From Chitinophaga costaii (GTDB taxonomy: Bacteria > Bacteroidota > Bacteroidia > Chitinophagales > Chitinophagaceae), in assembly GCF_900094705.1 (NCBI RefSeq), contig NZ_FMAR01000011.1, forward strand, positions 100,039 to 164,038: DNA of 64,000 nucleotides. The letters run 5' to 3'. The position numbers and the translations under genes were made by a program. Position 1 is the first letter of the stretch. Every line of letters begins with the position of its first letter. Of the stretch, positions 27,794 to 38,300 are shown piece after piece. Below the pieces are notes generated by a model. The model was given only the letters and a program-made list of their open reading frames with translations. It ran no database searches and had not been told where the DNA came from.

Positions 27794-29944
27794 TTATTGA
27801 TTGTCGATTACCTCCTGGCGCCGGTCTATCCCGAAGCTCATGAACATACCCAGGAAAAAGAAACGCGGTGCATTGGGCGTTACTTCCTGCCTACGCTGGC
27901 CGTCTGTGGAATAGTTATAATTGTACACCAGGTTATTGCCCGTTATATTGGTTACAGTAAATACAAACACCGTGAACGCCTTGCGGATAGTTGTAAGATA
28001 GTTCGCGCTAAAACCAATGGTGTTATAAGGCTTGGTGTGCTGCGACATAAATTCCGTTACCGGCAAGGTTGGATTGTAATAAGGCCTTCCAGTGGCAAAA
28101 CTGTAGGTAACGCCAATGGTGGAAGTGATCTTAGGTATGTATTGCTTGTATACGACAGACAGCGTATGCGTGGCTGCAAAATTAGGTTGTACCGATTTAG
28201 GGAAGTCCAGGTACTGGCGGTGGGTATCCAGGAAAGAATAAGACACCCAGTAGTCTACATTCTTAAATGTTTTTTTATCGCGCCAGAAAATCTCTGCCCC
28301 CCTTGCATAACCGGTGCCGCCATTGGAGGTATCGGGTATGGTTTTCATGAGGTGGTGGTATTTTTTGTAAAACACCTCTGCCCGGAAAGTATAATTCGTA
28401 GCCAGTTTCTGATAGGTAGCAATGTAATGCGTAGCACGCATATAGTTTAACTGACGATCCCAGCGGATAAAATCTGGCTCCGGCTTTTCATAATACTCGC
28501 CATAGGCCATAGACAACTGAGCGTATTGATCCAGTTTATATCCCAAGGATGCACGGGGCGCCAGTACGGTTTTATCCAGCACAGTGGAGTGTTCGGCGCG
28601 GGCACCCACGCGCGCCAGCAGGCGCGGGGCCAGGGATATTTCACTTTCGGCGAATAACGCCCCATAGTTATCGATATAATTCTTATGATACTGGTTGTAG
28701 GCAGAGTTCTCTACGGCATACTGGTATTCTGCTCCCAATTTCAGGGAGGAGAAATTGCCCAGCCCACGGGAAAAAGCCATATGGAACTGACTTAGGTCGG
28801 AACGGTTGTTTACCGCTGCCGGCGGGCGTTTGCTAATGGTGTCCAGTTTTATCTTATCGGTGTTTGTGCTGTAGGAAACGCCCAGGTCTACCCGCCAGTT
28901 ATCATCCAGCTTTTCTTTCCAGGTAAGGTTCGTGTATACGCTCCTGTTATGAAGTTCAAACAGCTCCAGGTAGCCGGGATATTCCAGGCTTTCGCGGGTG
29001 AAGCCCAGTTTATTAGTACTCACATAGCCATAAAATTTAAGCATACCGGTGCGCGAAGTTTTTAGCCGGTAGTTGGCCGATCCATTCCAGAATGCAGGGT
29101 AAATAGTGGTAGAGCGGTCTTGCGGCACCAGTTTGAAATAAGGTGCCAGGTTGGTATAGTCTGCCTCCACCCCGTAGGAACTTTTTTTATTTTTAGCCAG
29201 TTCCTGTAGCCCCAAATTTACGCCCACAGTAGAGATACCTACAGAAGAAGAACTGCGATCTGGCAGGTCGTTACTTTCCAGGATCAGGGCGGAGGAAAGC
29301 GCCTGACCATAAGCCGCACTATAACCGCCGCTGCTAAAAGTGGTGCCTTTAAAAAGGAATGGTGAAAACCGGCCTCGGGAGGGCAGGTCCGGCATTTCAG
29401 AAAAGAAAGGATTCCTTACCAATAATCCATCTATGTAAGTTTGTGTTTCGTAGCCAGTGCCGCCGCGTACAAAAAGGCCGGTCTTGTCGCCAATTTGCTG
29501 TGCGCCGGGCAATGTTTTAAGGGCGGAAACAATATCTGCATTGGCACCCGCTGTTGTAGCAATGTCCAGTGGTTTTAACACGGTGTTGGTTTTACTGCTG
29601 GCTTCAAAGGTGCCGGCAGAAATGGTGACCAGCCGTAGTTCATTAGCCGCTTGTTTCATGATCAGCACTACGTTTTCGGCTTTGCCATTCAGGGATATCT
29701 TTATTTGCAGGGGTTGATAGCCGTTCAGGGTGATGAGCAAAAATTTATCGCCGGTTTCGGTAGTGGTAAAACTGAAGTGGCCGTCTTTGCTGGAGGTAGC
29801 GCCGTCGTAGCTGTCCTGCACTGCAATGTTGGCACCGGCCAATGGGCGTTTTTTAGCATCGGTTATCTGCCCGCTTACTGTGGTTTGCGCATGTAGCAAT
29901 ACCGGGAGGGAACCTGCAATCAATAGGAGTAACAGTAATTTCAT
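27794..29944 (-). CDS. TonB-dependent outer-membrane receptor
   Basis: A 716-aa outer-membrane transporter. Signal peptide about 1-19, then a carboxypeptidase-regulatory-like Ig domain (about 22-100, TVSGQITDAKKRPLAGANI), a plug domain (about 115-225, with the RGGTGYETQTYIDG motif) and a C-terminal beta-barrel ending in an aromatic-rich strand. Barrel length is short for a SusC, and there is no SusD gene next to it, so it is more like a ferric-siderophore, metal or cofactor receptor than a glycan porin. The substrate cannot be named. It is separated from atpA by a terminator. Confidence 0.92.
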   Translation of the reverse strand: MKLLLLLLIAGSLPVLLHAQTTVSGQITDAKKRPLAGANIAVQDSYDGATSSKDGHFSFTTTETGDKFLLITLNGYQPLQIKISLNGKAENVVLIMKQAANELRLVTISAGTFEASSKTNTVLKPLDIATTAGANADIVSALKTLPGAQQIGDKTGLFVRGGTGYETQTYIDGLLVRNPFFSEMPDLPSRGRFSPFLFKGTTFSSGGYSAAYGQALSSALILESNDLPDRSSSSVGISTVGVNLGLQELAKNKKSSYGVEADYTNLAPYFKLVPQDRSTTIYPAFWNGSANYRLKTSRTGMLKFYGYVSTNKLGFTRESLEYPGYLELFELHNRSVYTNLTWKEKLDDNWRVDLGVSYSTNTDKIKLDTISKRPPAAVNNRSDLSQFHMAFSRGLGNFSSLKLGAEYQYAVENSAYNQYHKNYIDNYGALFAESEISLAPRLLARVGARAEHSTVLDKTVLAPRASLGYKLDQYAQLSMAYGEYYEKPEPDFIRWDRQLNYMRATHYIATYQKLATNYTFRAEVFYKKYHHLMKTIPDTSNGGTGYARGAEIFWRDKKTFKNVDYWVSYSFLDTHRQYLDFPKSVQPNFAATHTLSVVYKQYIPKITSTIGVTYSFATGRPYYNPTLPVTEFMSQHTKPYNTIGFSANYLTTIRKAFTVFVFTVTNITGNNLVYNYNYSTDGQRRQEVTPNAPRFFFLGMFMSFGIDRRQEVIDNQ

Positions 29945-30136
29945 GCTATCAGTATTTGCGACAAAGAAAAGGCGTAACTAAAAGTTGGGAAAGGGGTATT
30001 CGGCAGGATCCGTACAAATTACCGGTAAATAGGGGGTAGCCCGGCGGCGAAAATATCTACCTGGACTAAATTAGTTATTATATGGGTATACCTGCTACTA
30101 TAAGGGTTATAAGCGGTAAAAAAAAGACGGAAAATA

Positions 30137-30170
30137 AAAACGCCCTCATCGAATGACGAGGGCGTTTTAA
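30137..30170. terminator. Intrinsic terminator after atpA
   Basis: AAAACGCCCTC (30137-30147) pairs with GAGGGCGTTTT (30158-30168), 11 bp with a loop that can pair further. It ends the ATP synthase operon on the minus strand. Confidence 0.88.
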
Positions 30171-30188
30171 CAATATATCGAAAGATGA

Positions 30189-31766
30189 TTAGGCGAAACG
30201 GGGTTTCAGTTCGTTGGCCAGGGTCACCATTTTCTTCAGGCTTTCGTCTGCCAATACGCCTTTTTTAAATTCGGCCAGTACTTCGGGCAGTCTTACCTCC
30301 ATTTCATTCAGAAATGCATCTTCAAAGGCACGTACATTCTTCACGGGTACTTCGCGCAGCAGCCCCTGGGTACCCAGGTAAATGATGGCTACTTGTTTTT
30401 CCACCGTATAAGGGTTGAACTGTGCCTGTTTCAGAATCTCCACGTTACGGGTGCCCTTGTCTAGTACGGATTTGGTAGCCGGATCGAGGTCGCCGCCAAA
30501 TTTGGAGAAGGCTTCCAGTTCGCGGTACTGTGCCTGGTCTAGTTTCAGGGTACCTGCTACTTTCTTCATGGATTTAATCTGGGCGTTACCACCTACGCGG
30601 CTCACAGAGATACCTACGTTGATCGCAGGACGGATACCAGCGTTAAAAAGGTTATTTTCCAGGAAGATCTGACCATCGGTAATGGAGATCACGTTAGTCG
30701 GGATATAGGCAGAAACGTCGCCGGCCTGTGTTTCGATGATAGGCAGGGCGGTGAGGGAACCACCACCTTTCACGAGGTGACGGATAGATTCCGGCAGGTC
30801 GTTCATCTGTGCAGCGATATCGTCTTTCGCGATCACTTTAGCAGCACGTTCCAGCAAGCGGGAGTGAAGGTAGAATACATCGCCTGGATAAGCTTCACGT
30901 CCCGGCGGACGGCGGAGCAGCAAAGATACTTCGCGGTAAGCCACGGCCTGTTTAGAAAGATCATCGTAAATGATCAGCGCCGGACGACCGGTATCGCGGA
31001 AAAACTCGCCGATGGCCGCACCTGCAAATGGTGCGTAGAACTGCAACGGTGCGGGTTCGGAAGCAGCAGCAGCTACAATAGTAGTGTAAGCCATGGCGCC
31101 GTTTTCTTGCAACGTTCTCATTACACCAGCAATGGTAGAGGCTTTCTGACCAATAGCTACGTAGATGCAATAAACGGTTTTACCCGCTTCAAAAAATTCT
31201 TTTTGATTAATGATCGTATCGATGCAGATAGCGGTTTTACCGGTCTGACGGTCGCCGATCACCAGTTCACGCTGGCCACGCCCCACGGGGATCATGGCGT
31301 CAATCGCTTTAATACCGGTTTGCAGTGGTTCTTTTACTGGTTCGCGAAACAAAACACCCGGGGCTTTGCGCTCGATAGGCATTTCGTACAGTTCGCCCGT
31401 GATGGGGCCTTTACCGTCTATCGGTTCACCCAGGGTATTAATTACGCGTCCTATCAGCCCTTCGCCCACCTTGAGGGAAGCGATCTGGCCAGTGCGGCGC
31501 ACTTTATCACCTTCTTTAACAGAACCTGCATCCCCCATCAGTACCACGCCCACATTATCTTCTTCCAGGTTCAAGGCAATGGCCTTTACATCGTTTTCAA
31601 ACACTACCAGTTCACCGGAACGTACGTTGTTCAGGCCGTAAACACGCGCGATGCCGTCCCCTATTTGCAGAACGGTACCCACTTCTTCGAGTTCGGCCGA
31701 TGCATTGAAGTTGCTCAACTGTTGGCGCAGTATTGCAGAAATTTCATCGGGTTTGATGCTCACCAT
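30189..31766 (-). CDS. atpA: F1-ATPase alpha subunit
   Basis: A 525-aa subunit of the catalytic hexamer. The non-catalytic P-loop GDRQTGKT is near residue 170, the SYR-type switch block and [10 protein letters not shown] arm are conserved, and length is typical for Bacteroidota (about 525). It is the last gene of the operon here: the terminator at 30137 follows and the next gene is a TonB receptor, where atpG would be expected. Confidence 0.97.
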   Translation of the reverse strand: MVSIKPDEISAILRQQLSNFNASAELEEVGTVLQIGDGIARVYGLNNVRSGELVVFENDVKAIALNLEEDNVGVVLMGDAGSVKEGDKVRRTGQIASLKVGEGLIGRVINTLGEPIDGKGPITGELYEMPIERKAPGVLFREPVKEPLQTGIKAIDAMIPVGRGQRELVIGDRQTGKTAICIDTIINQKEFFEAGKTVYCIYVAIGQKASTIAGVMRTLQENGAMAYTTIVAAAASEPAPLQFYAPFAGAAIGEFFRDTGRPALIIYDDLSKQAVAYREVSLLLRRPPGREAYPGDVFYLHSRLLERAAKVIAKDDIAAQMNDLPESIRHLVKGGGSLTALPIIETQAGDVSAYIPTNVISITDGQIFLENNLFNAGIRPAINVGISVSRVGGNAQIKSMKKVAGTLKLDQAQYRELEAFSKFGGDLDPATKSVLDKGTRNVEILKQAQFNPYTVEKQVAIIYLGTQGLLREVPVKNVRAFEDAFLNEMEVRLPEVLAEFKKGVLADESLKKMVTLANELKPRFA

Positions 31767-31851
31767 AAATTATGTGTTTTTAAAAGAGTCGTTTAAAATG
31801 TATAACGACAGACAGCTTTGCGACTACGCAGCGGCTGCTGTAAATAAAAAG

Positions 31852-32415
31852 TTAGTGAATAGCAGGAACGTAGGCGTTGCCGCTGAAGTTCTTGCGCAGT
31901 TCTTCCAGGCTGCGGGATACGGAGCCGTCGAACAATTGGTTGCCGGTTTCGAGCAGGAAGCCGCCAATCAGGCTTTCTTTCACTTCAGTTACGATATCCA
32001 GCGCCTGTCCCGGAAAAGAATCCTGGATATGCTGGGTCAGGGCAGCCAGGCTGGCCTGGTCCAGCGGCTGGGCCGTGGTGATCTTTACCTTGTGAATATG
32101 TTTAATGGCCTGGTACTGATCAATGAAAGCATGCGCAATCTCCGGCAGTACACTTTCGCGGCCTTTGTTTACCAGCAGGGTAATGAATGAGGAAGTGAGC
32201 GCGCTTACTTGCCCGGTCAGGATAGCGGCGAGTATTTTATTTTTCTTATCAGCCTTGATGATCGGACTTTTTAGCAAATTCACCACATCGGGGTTGGTGT
32301 TGGCAATGCTGGCCAGCAGTTTCATATCGGCATATGCCGGCTCTAACTGGGATTGCTCCAGGGCCAGGTCTACCAATGATTTTGCATATCTCGATGCTAA
32401 GCGGGGATTCTGCAT
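31852..32415 (-). CDS. atpH: F1-ATPase delta subunit
   Basis: A 187-aa stator subunit (OSCP-like). The N-terminal six-helix domain begins ASRYAKSLVDLALEQ, and the C-terminal motif ESLIGGFLLETGNQLFDGSVSRSLEEL is the family signature. It lies between atpF (88 bases upstream) and atpA (85 bases downstream). Confidence 0.95.
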   Translation of the reverse strand: MQNPRLASRYAKSLVDLALEQSQLEPAYADMKLLASIANTNPDVVNLLKSPIIKADKKNKILAAILTGQVSALTSSFITLLVNKGRESVLPEIAHAFIDQYQAIKHIHKVKITTAQPLDQASLAALTQHIQDSFPGQALDIVTEVKESLIGGFLLETGNQLFDGSVSRSLEELRKNFSGNAYVPAIH

Positions 32416-32451
32416 GTTTTTATATCGCTTTGCGCAGGAAGGCCGTTTGCA

Positions 32452-32490
32452 TGGATACCTGCCAGGGGCTGGGTTTTCATGGCAAACGGC
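32452..32490. other. Hairpin between atpF and atpH
   Basis: GCCGTTTGC (32452-32460) and GCAAACGGC (32482-32490) are perfect complements 21 bases apart. No T-tract follows on the minus strand, so it is more likely an mRNA-stability element than a terminator. Confidence 0.45.
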
Positions 32491-32503
32491 TTGCTTGCGT
32501 TGA

Positions 32504-32998
32504 TTAGTTCAGTTTAATATCTCCGGCCAGTTCTTTAATATAGCTTTCCTGCGCGCCTTTGTTAGACAGTTCTTTTCTCAGCACTTTCTCCGCTACATCT
32601 ATCACAAGGTTGCCTACCTGGTTCTTCACTTCGGTAAGGGCAGCCTGTTTCTGTGTTTCAATGGCGGCATATGCTTCGGTGATGATCTTCTTGGCTTCAG
32701 ACTGGGCTTGCGTTTTAGCTTCGGCAATGATGTGATCCTTGGCGTCTTTTGCTTCTTTCAGGATTTTGCTTCTTTCGGCTTTCGCTTCGGCCAGCACGTG
32801 TTCATGTTCTGCCTTCATCTGCGCCATTTCTTCTTTCACCCGCTCTGCGGAAGTGATAGATTCGGCAATAGAAGTTTCCCTTTCTTTCAGTACACCCAGG
32901 ATAGGTGTCCAGGCATACTTTTTCAGCAGCAGGAAAACGATGAGGAAGATCAGTAATGAAATGCTAAACAAGCCTAAGGCGGGCTGCAACAGATCCAT
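32504..32998 (-). CDS. atpF: F0-ATPase b subunit
   Basis: A 164-aa peripheral-stalk subunit. One N-terminal membrane helix (about 8-27, LGLFSISLLIFLIVFLLLKK) is followed by a long charged coiled coil of Ala/Lys/Glu-rich helices. The start at 32998 (MDLLQPALG) matches Bacteroidota b subunits. It follows a terminator-like hairpin that separates it from atpE. Confidence 0.95.
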   Translation of the reverse strand: MDLLQPALGLFSISLLIFLIVFLLLKKYAWTPILGVLKERETSIAESITSAERVKEEMAQMKAEHEHVLAEAKAERSKILKEAKDAKDHIIAEAKTQAQSEAKKIITEAYAAIETQKQAALTEVKNQVGNLVIDVAEKVLRKELSNKGAQESYIKELAGDIKLN

Positions 32999-33057
32999 GG
33001 TAATGTATTGAAAGGTTATATTGTTTGCGTAATAAGGATAATCGTTGATGGCTTTTT

Positions 33058-33102
33058 AAAAAAAATTACTGCATCCCTTGCCCTGTGCGCAGGATGCAGT
33101 AA
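33058..33102 (-). terminator. Terminator-like hairpin between atpE and atpF
   Basis: On the minus strand GGATGCAGTAA-type arms (33092-33102 with 33066-33076, 11 bp) form a stem with a 15-base loop, followed directly by eight T residues (33065-33058). It sits 60-105 bases before atpF inside the operon. Confidence 0.75.
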
Positions 33103-33111
33103 AAAGGTCAG

Positions 33112-33408
<297 letters not shown>

Positions 33409-33416
33409 TCAGGATA

Positions 33417-34607
33417 TTAATGATGCGCTTTAACTTCTCCATGCGCATGCTCATCGTCGTGGGCACCTTCCATAGACTGGCCAATGAATACCGCGGTAAG
33501 CGTAGCGAAGATGAATGCCTGGATAAATGCTACCAACAGTTCCAAGCACATCATCATCAGGTTAAAGATGATGGTGACTGGCAGGAATCCATAACCCGCT
33601 ATTTTGTTCATGGCACCGAAAATAAATACCAGGGCAATAATGCTGAGGATAATGATGTGGCCCGCGAGCATGTTGGCGAACAACCGGATCATGAGGGAGA
33701 TCGGTTTGGTAAACACCCCGATCAGCTCTACCGGTGCCAGGATTAGCTTTACACCGAAAGGTACGGGAGGATTAAATATGTGACCCCAGAAATGGCGGTT
33801 GGTGCTGATCAAAATCGCGATGAAGCTGATAATGGCCAGGGCAGCGGTAACGGCAATATTACCCGTTACGTTTGCAGAACCCGGCAGAAGACCCAGCAGG
33901 TTGTTGATCAATATGAAAAAGAAAAGCGTGAGGATAAAGGGGGCAAATCGCTCGGCCTGTTTGCCAGGGATATTGGGCTTCACCACTTCGTCGCGCATAA
34001 AAATAATTACGGGTTCCAGTACACCCTGCAAGCCTTTGGGCGCTTTCTTGGCACCATTGGCCTTGTAAGTATTGGCTACGGAAATCATGATCCACAACAG
34101 CAGGATGGCTGCCAGGATCATGCATGTAATATTTTTGGTAATAGACCAGTCGTATATTTTTTCGCCCGTGGGATTATTGTTATTGTCTACAGCTATGATT
34201 TTCCCATCCGGATAAGTTGCTTCATCAAGGTGGTGTTCCTGGCGGTAGGCACTATTTACCTGGCGAAATCCATTATAAGAGGTTTCTCCATCTTCCAGTT
34301 TGTCAGAAGAAAAAGTGGTGGTTCCCTTAGCAGCACTATATAAAATAACCGGCAGGGGAATCGTTGCATGAAACGACCCTACACTAAAGAAATGCCATTC
34401 ATGGCTGTCTTTTACGTGCCCGAGCAGCAACTCTTTTGCATCGATCTTTTTGCTTCCTTCCTTTTCAGCAGTAGCCGCTTCGGTTTTGGAAGCCGTTCCA
34501 ACGTTTTCCGGAGTGGGCTGGGCAGCAGCAAAAGCCATGGAACCATGCAGGCACAAAGCCGTCAGAGTAGCTACCAGAGTATGTTTGAACAGTTTATAGG
34601 AAATCAC
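33417..34607 (-). CDS. atpB: F0-ATPase a subunit, extended form
   Basis: A 396-aa proton-channel subunit. The essential Arg is R308 in LMIRLFANM, with the PISLMIRLFANMLAGHI helix and the final helix AFIQAFIFATLTAVFIG. Compared with the usual 240-270 residues it has about 140 extra at the N-terminus: a signal-peptide-like stretch (1-28, ending AFAA), an Ala/Glu/Lys-rich linker and a periplasmic-type segment. This long form occurs in other Bacteroidota. The tail is His-rich (DDEHAHGEVKAHH). The start is GTG at 34607. First gene of the operon atpB-E-F-H-A. Confidence 0.95.
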   Translation of the reverse strand: MISYKLFKHTLVATLTALCLHGSMAFAAAQPTPENVGTASKTEAATAEKEGSKKIDAKELLLGHVKDSHEWHFFSVGSFHATIPLPVILYSAAKGTTTFSSDKLEDGETSYNGFRQVNSAYRQEHHLDEATYPDGKIIAVDNNNNPTGEKIYDWSITKNITCMILAAILLLWIMISVANTYKANGAKKAPKGLQGVLEPVIIFMRDEVVKPNIPGKQAERFAPFILTLFFFILINNLLGLLPGSANVTGNIAVTAALAIISFIAILISTNRHFWGHIFNPPVPFGVKLILAPVELIGVFTKPISLMIRLFANMLAGHIIILSIIALVFIFGAMNKIAGYGFLPVTIIFNLMMMCLELLVAFIQAFIFATLTAVFIGQSMEGAHDDEHAHGEVKAHH

Positions 34608-34916
34608 CTTTTCTTGAAATTTTGCGCAAAGATAGGAGAATTTAGTTCAAAAACGATGTCGCATACAAAAAAGTGAAAGGGGAGCCTGGGGGAATTAATT
34701 ATCAGTGAATTAATACATATTATTATTTGCGATAAAGTACTGAAAAACCGCCCGTTTCCCCTGTGGTAAACCTCCACTTGACGGAGCAGGCGCACGGAAG
34801 CAGTATTCTTATTTATATGTAGAATAAATTATATATAAAATTATTTTAATGTTTAATAATAAGATGGGTAATCTGGGGGGAAATTACCGGGAACGATTGC
34901 GGGAATAAAGTGAGGG
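34608..34916. other. 309-base intergenic region upstream of the ATP synthase operon
   Basis: A minus-strand TATCTTTG -7 box occurs at 34634-34627, 19 bases before the atpB GTG, with no good -33 partner. The region 34800-34860 is very AT-rich. No gene, RNA or terminator is recognised. Confidence 0.5.
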
Positions 34917-35177
34917 TTAATCCTTTCCGCCAAATGCCTTTTCATAGGCACGCAGGCACTCCTCCTTGATGGCATCCGGCAGGTCGGAGTCCTGCTGAAA
35001 ACGGAACCCCCGCTTGGTAATGTCGTCATCGAAAATGTAATGATCCGCCAGCCGGTCGCCCCTGGGGCCAAAAAAGTCCTGGTGATGGGCCTCTATGGTG
35101 TCCAGGTCTTTTTTTAAGGCGTCTATTTTTTCCGCAAAGCTTTTACCGGCTTCCGGCTCATAAGAAGATTTGTTCAT
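34917..35177 (-). CDS. Hypothetical protein, 86 aa, acidic
   Basis: Not recognised. The start is the ATG at 35177 (MNKSSYEP). The longer in-frame start at 35267 is rejected because it would run through the terminator of the upstream gene. The product is soluble and acidic, with a predicted helical N-terminus (FAEKIDALKKDLDTIEAHH), a middle motif FGPRGDRLADHYIFDDDITKRGF, and an acidic helix near the C-terminus. No signal peptide. It stands alone between a terminator and the ATP synthase operon. Confidence 0.6.
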   Translation of the reverse strand: MNKSSYEPEAGKSFAEKIDALKKDLDTIEAHHQDFFGPRGDRLADHYIFDDDITKRGFRFQQDSDLPDAIKEECLRAYEKAFGGKD

Positions 35178-35255
35178 CGTTATGGCTTTAGGTATACAAC
35201 AGGGTACAGATACCATGCCATTGAAAACGGGGTACTGCATGCCCCAACAGGCAAA

Positions 35256-35279
35256 AGGGCGTACCAATCAGTACGCCCT
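35256..35279 (-). terminator. Intrinsic terminator after the DUF3857 gene
   Basis: AGGGCGTAC (35256-35264) pairs with GTACGCCCT (35271-35279), 9 bp with a 6-base loop, followed by a short T-tract on the minus strand, 38 bases after the end of the large gene. Confidence 0.7.
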
Positions 35280-35316
35280 CCCTTGTGGAGACACTGGCCC
35301 CCGCCTGCAAAAGCAG

Positions 35317-38300
35317 TTATTTGAAGGAAATATATTTTTGCTCTTCGCGCATGATCTGCTGAAAGAACGTTTTTAGCCCCGCAAAATCGGCTACCGGTAT
35401 CTCCACCCGGCTGTTTGTATGAAATGTCCGGGTGATCAGCAACACGTCCGTCGCCGTACGCCGGTAAGTGATACTGTACTGCATGTTCTTATAAAGCGCC
35501 TGCATATCTGCCGGTACCTGGTCAAAAACCTTCCCATTCTCCAGATGGATCTCTACCTCATCGCTGTATTCATCCGTATTTTCATAGTTCCAATACAGGA
35601 AAGGATATTGGCGGTCTTCCCCGGTAAAAATGTTGGCCGTGGCCACCTGGTCCCTGAATACAGGGTGAAGCATGTTAATGCCTCCTACGCTTAGCACTTC
35701 GTTGAGCACCTTAAAGTGTACGTTCTCCCCCACCGTGTCTGCCAGGTTATTGAGGTTGGCAAAATCAAAAGAATCAATTTCCACGGCATTTTTAAACCCA
35801 TTATGGAGGGTATAGTAGAGTTGCTCTTTGCAATCGTCCCTGTTTTTATCGGAATAAACACTTCTCAATACCTCGGCCCGGATACCGCCACAATACTGCC
35901 GCTGAGTAATCTCCAGGTCATTGCCATGCACCGTCATCGTAGTGTGCATATGGACGAAGGATGGTTGCAGGTGCTTCATATTTACCACTTCCAGGCTGGC
36001 ATGCGCAGCAGGCTGAAAGGGTATATTCAATATCTGTGCGCCATATACCTGGCTAGGCATTACATTAAATGGTAGCAGGTTGTCGGTTAGTTCCAGGTAA
36101 TAGTTTTCACCGCCCAGCGTAACCCGTACGATGCAATGGTTGAATGCCACGGATGGCAGTTCCATGAGCCGTTGTCCATTATCGCGCGTGCTTACCAACA
36201 CCAAGTTGGCGGCTAAGCCGGCTTTGCGGGCAAAGGCCAGGAACAGGGTAGACAAATCTTTACAATCGCCCAACCGGGTGGCCAGGGTTTTGGATGCGCG
36301 CTGAGGTACATAGGCGCTCTGTCGGAAAGGCACAGAACTGTAGGCAATGTGGGCCTCTATGTATGCATAAATACGGCGGGCCTTGGTAAGATCGTCCAGG
36401 CCTTTCAGCCCTTCGGGGAATATGTCCGCAAAGGCCTGGTTCAGATCGTAGTCTTCCCGCGACTGAAGCCGGGTCAGGTCGCTGTACCACTGCTCAATTA
36501 CGTCCCAGGATCTTATAGTAGACACATGCAGCACAGTGCCAATGTCTGACAGGCTGGGCATGAAAGGTTGGTTATGAATGGGCGCCAGGTTATTGGCCGT
36601 CCAGCTATAAAGTTTAAAATTCTCATGTTGGCTGGTAACGGGTTTAAACGTATCGTCATTGAGCACTTTATATTGTATGTCCATGCTATCGGCTACCAGC
36701 AGGTTGTATTGTTCCCGACGGGTAGGAAAAGGGGAACAGAAATAATACCGATCCCAAAACTCTTTACCCAGGCGGCCTATGGGGTAGTTACTGACTTTAT
36801 AGGTGTAGTAAATGGCATCGCCGGGTTCCAGTTTTTCAAAGACGATAGTATTGTCATTTACATCTGCCGGAATCCTGGCCCCACTTCGTTTTACCACTTC
36901 CGCCTTAAGTATATTGAGGAGTTGGTACACCTCGTTGTAGGGGATAGTTACTTCTTTCCAGCCATCTATGCCCGCCTTGTTTTGCAATAACATGGCACAG
37001 CTATTAATCCGCTCGGAAGCGCCTTGCCCATATAACACCACATTGTCTTGGTCAAAAAGGGTAATGAAAGGCTCTGCAGAATCGAGGGGCTGCTTGTAGG
37101 CATCGGCAATGGTTTTAACATAATCGATGGCAGGAAAATATTTAAAGATGTCGGGCTTGCCCTGTAGCTCCCGGAGGTGGCGGCGGTATTCATATTGGCC
37201 GGGGTAAATGGCTAAGGCTTGCTGGTAGTATTCGATGGCTTTGGCAATTTCCTTTTTCTGCACATAGCAATCGGCGATGGAGCCGCAGATATCGTAGTTG
37301 TAAGGACTCAGCCCACGTTGAATTTGCAGGTAATGCAGAGCGCTATCGTATTGCTGCAACCGGTAGAAATGATTGATCAGCAGATCGTAGCTTCCTTTTT
37401 CATCGGGCGATTTACAGACAATATTCCGCAAAACGGCCATCGCTTTATCTTCCATCGATTGCGCCTCGTATTCATCCACGAGGGATTTCTGCACATCAAA
37501 GTTACTTTGCTGGTTTTCGTTATAATCTTCCAGTAATTTTAATGCGGCGGCCCGGTTTTTCTGCACATCCCTTTCCAGCACAAACATCATACTTAATGCC
37601 ACACTGCTGCCGGGCATCTTTTCGTACCCATGCCGCACAGTGGCGATCAAACTGTCTACCTGTTGCATTTTACTAAGCAGGATCACTTTCTTTTCCAGGG
37701 TTACTTCCCGCTCTCCCATCAGCCTCTCTGCGTGCAATAAGGTATCCAATGCTTCCGGAAATTGCGACTCTTCGGTGAGCCGGTTACTCTCTTCCAGCAG
37801 CACCCAATAATTCTGCGGGTCTAGCGCTTTGAGGCGCTCTATGAGTTCCAGCATTTCGGTTTTGTCTTTCGATTCACCCAGGCAGTTAATATATTGGCTA
37901 AGTATGACTACGTCCTGCGGGTATTTTATGTAAAAAGGATGCAGTACTGCTTTGGCTTTGTCGTACTGCCGGTTGCGGATATACGTTTTGCTAAGGAGCA
38001 GGGCGCTAGTGATATCATTTGGATTTTTTTGTAACTGCGCCTGGAAATAGGCTACGGCAAAATGCGGGATTTCCGCTGGCAAAGTGCGGAGGGTATCCGG
38101 GAGGTAGAGTTGGGCGCCTGATGTATCGGTAAGACCCGGCAGCACATGATGGCGGGCATCGGTAAGCCGGACTATAAAATTAGGAACGGAGGTTCTGCTG
38201 GTAAAACCGGTTTGCACCAGGATACGGTTATAGCCTGCATGCAGGTGTACGGGCACATTGTATTCATCCAACTCTGTAAGATTTTCATCCTGTTCCACGA

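Noticed and set aside
27794..29944. SusC of a SusCD glycan-uptake locus
   Set aside because: No SusD-like lipoprotein is adjacent and the barrel is short; a generic TonB-dependent receptor call is safer.
30777..31796. 339-aa ORF on the plus strand
   Set aside because: Antisense to atpA, which has an intact P-loop and full length.
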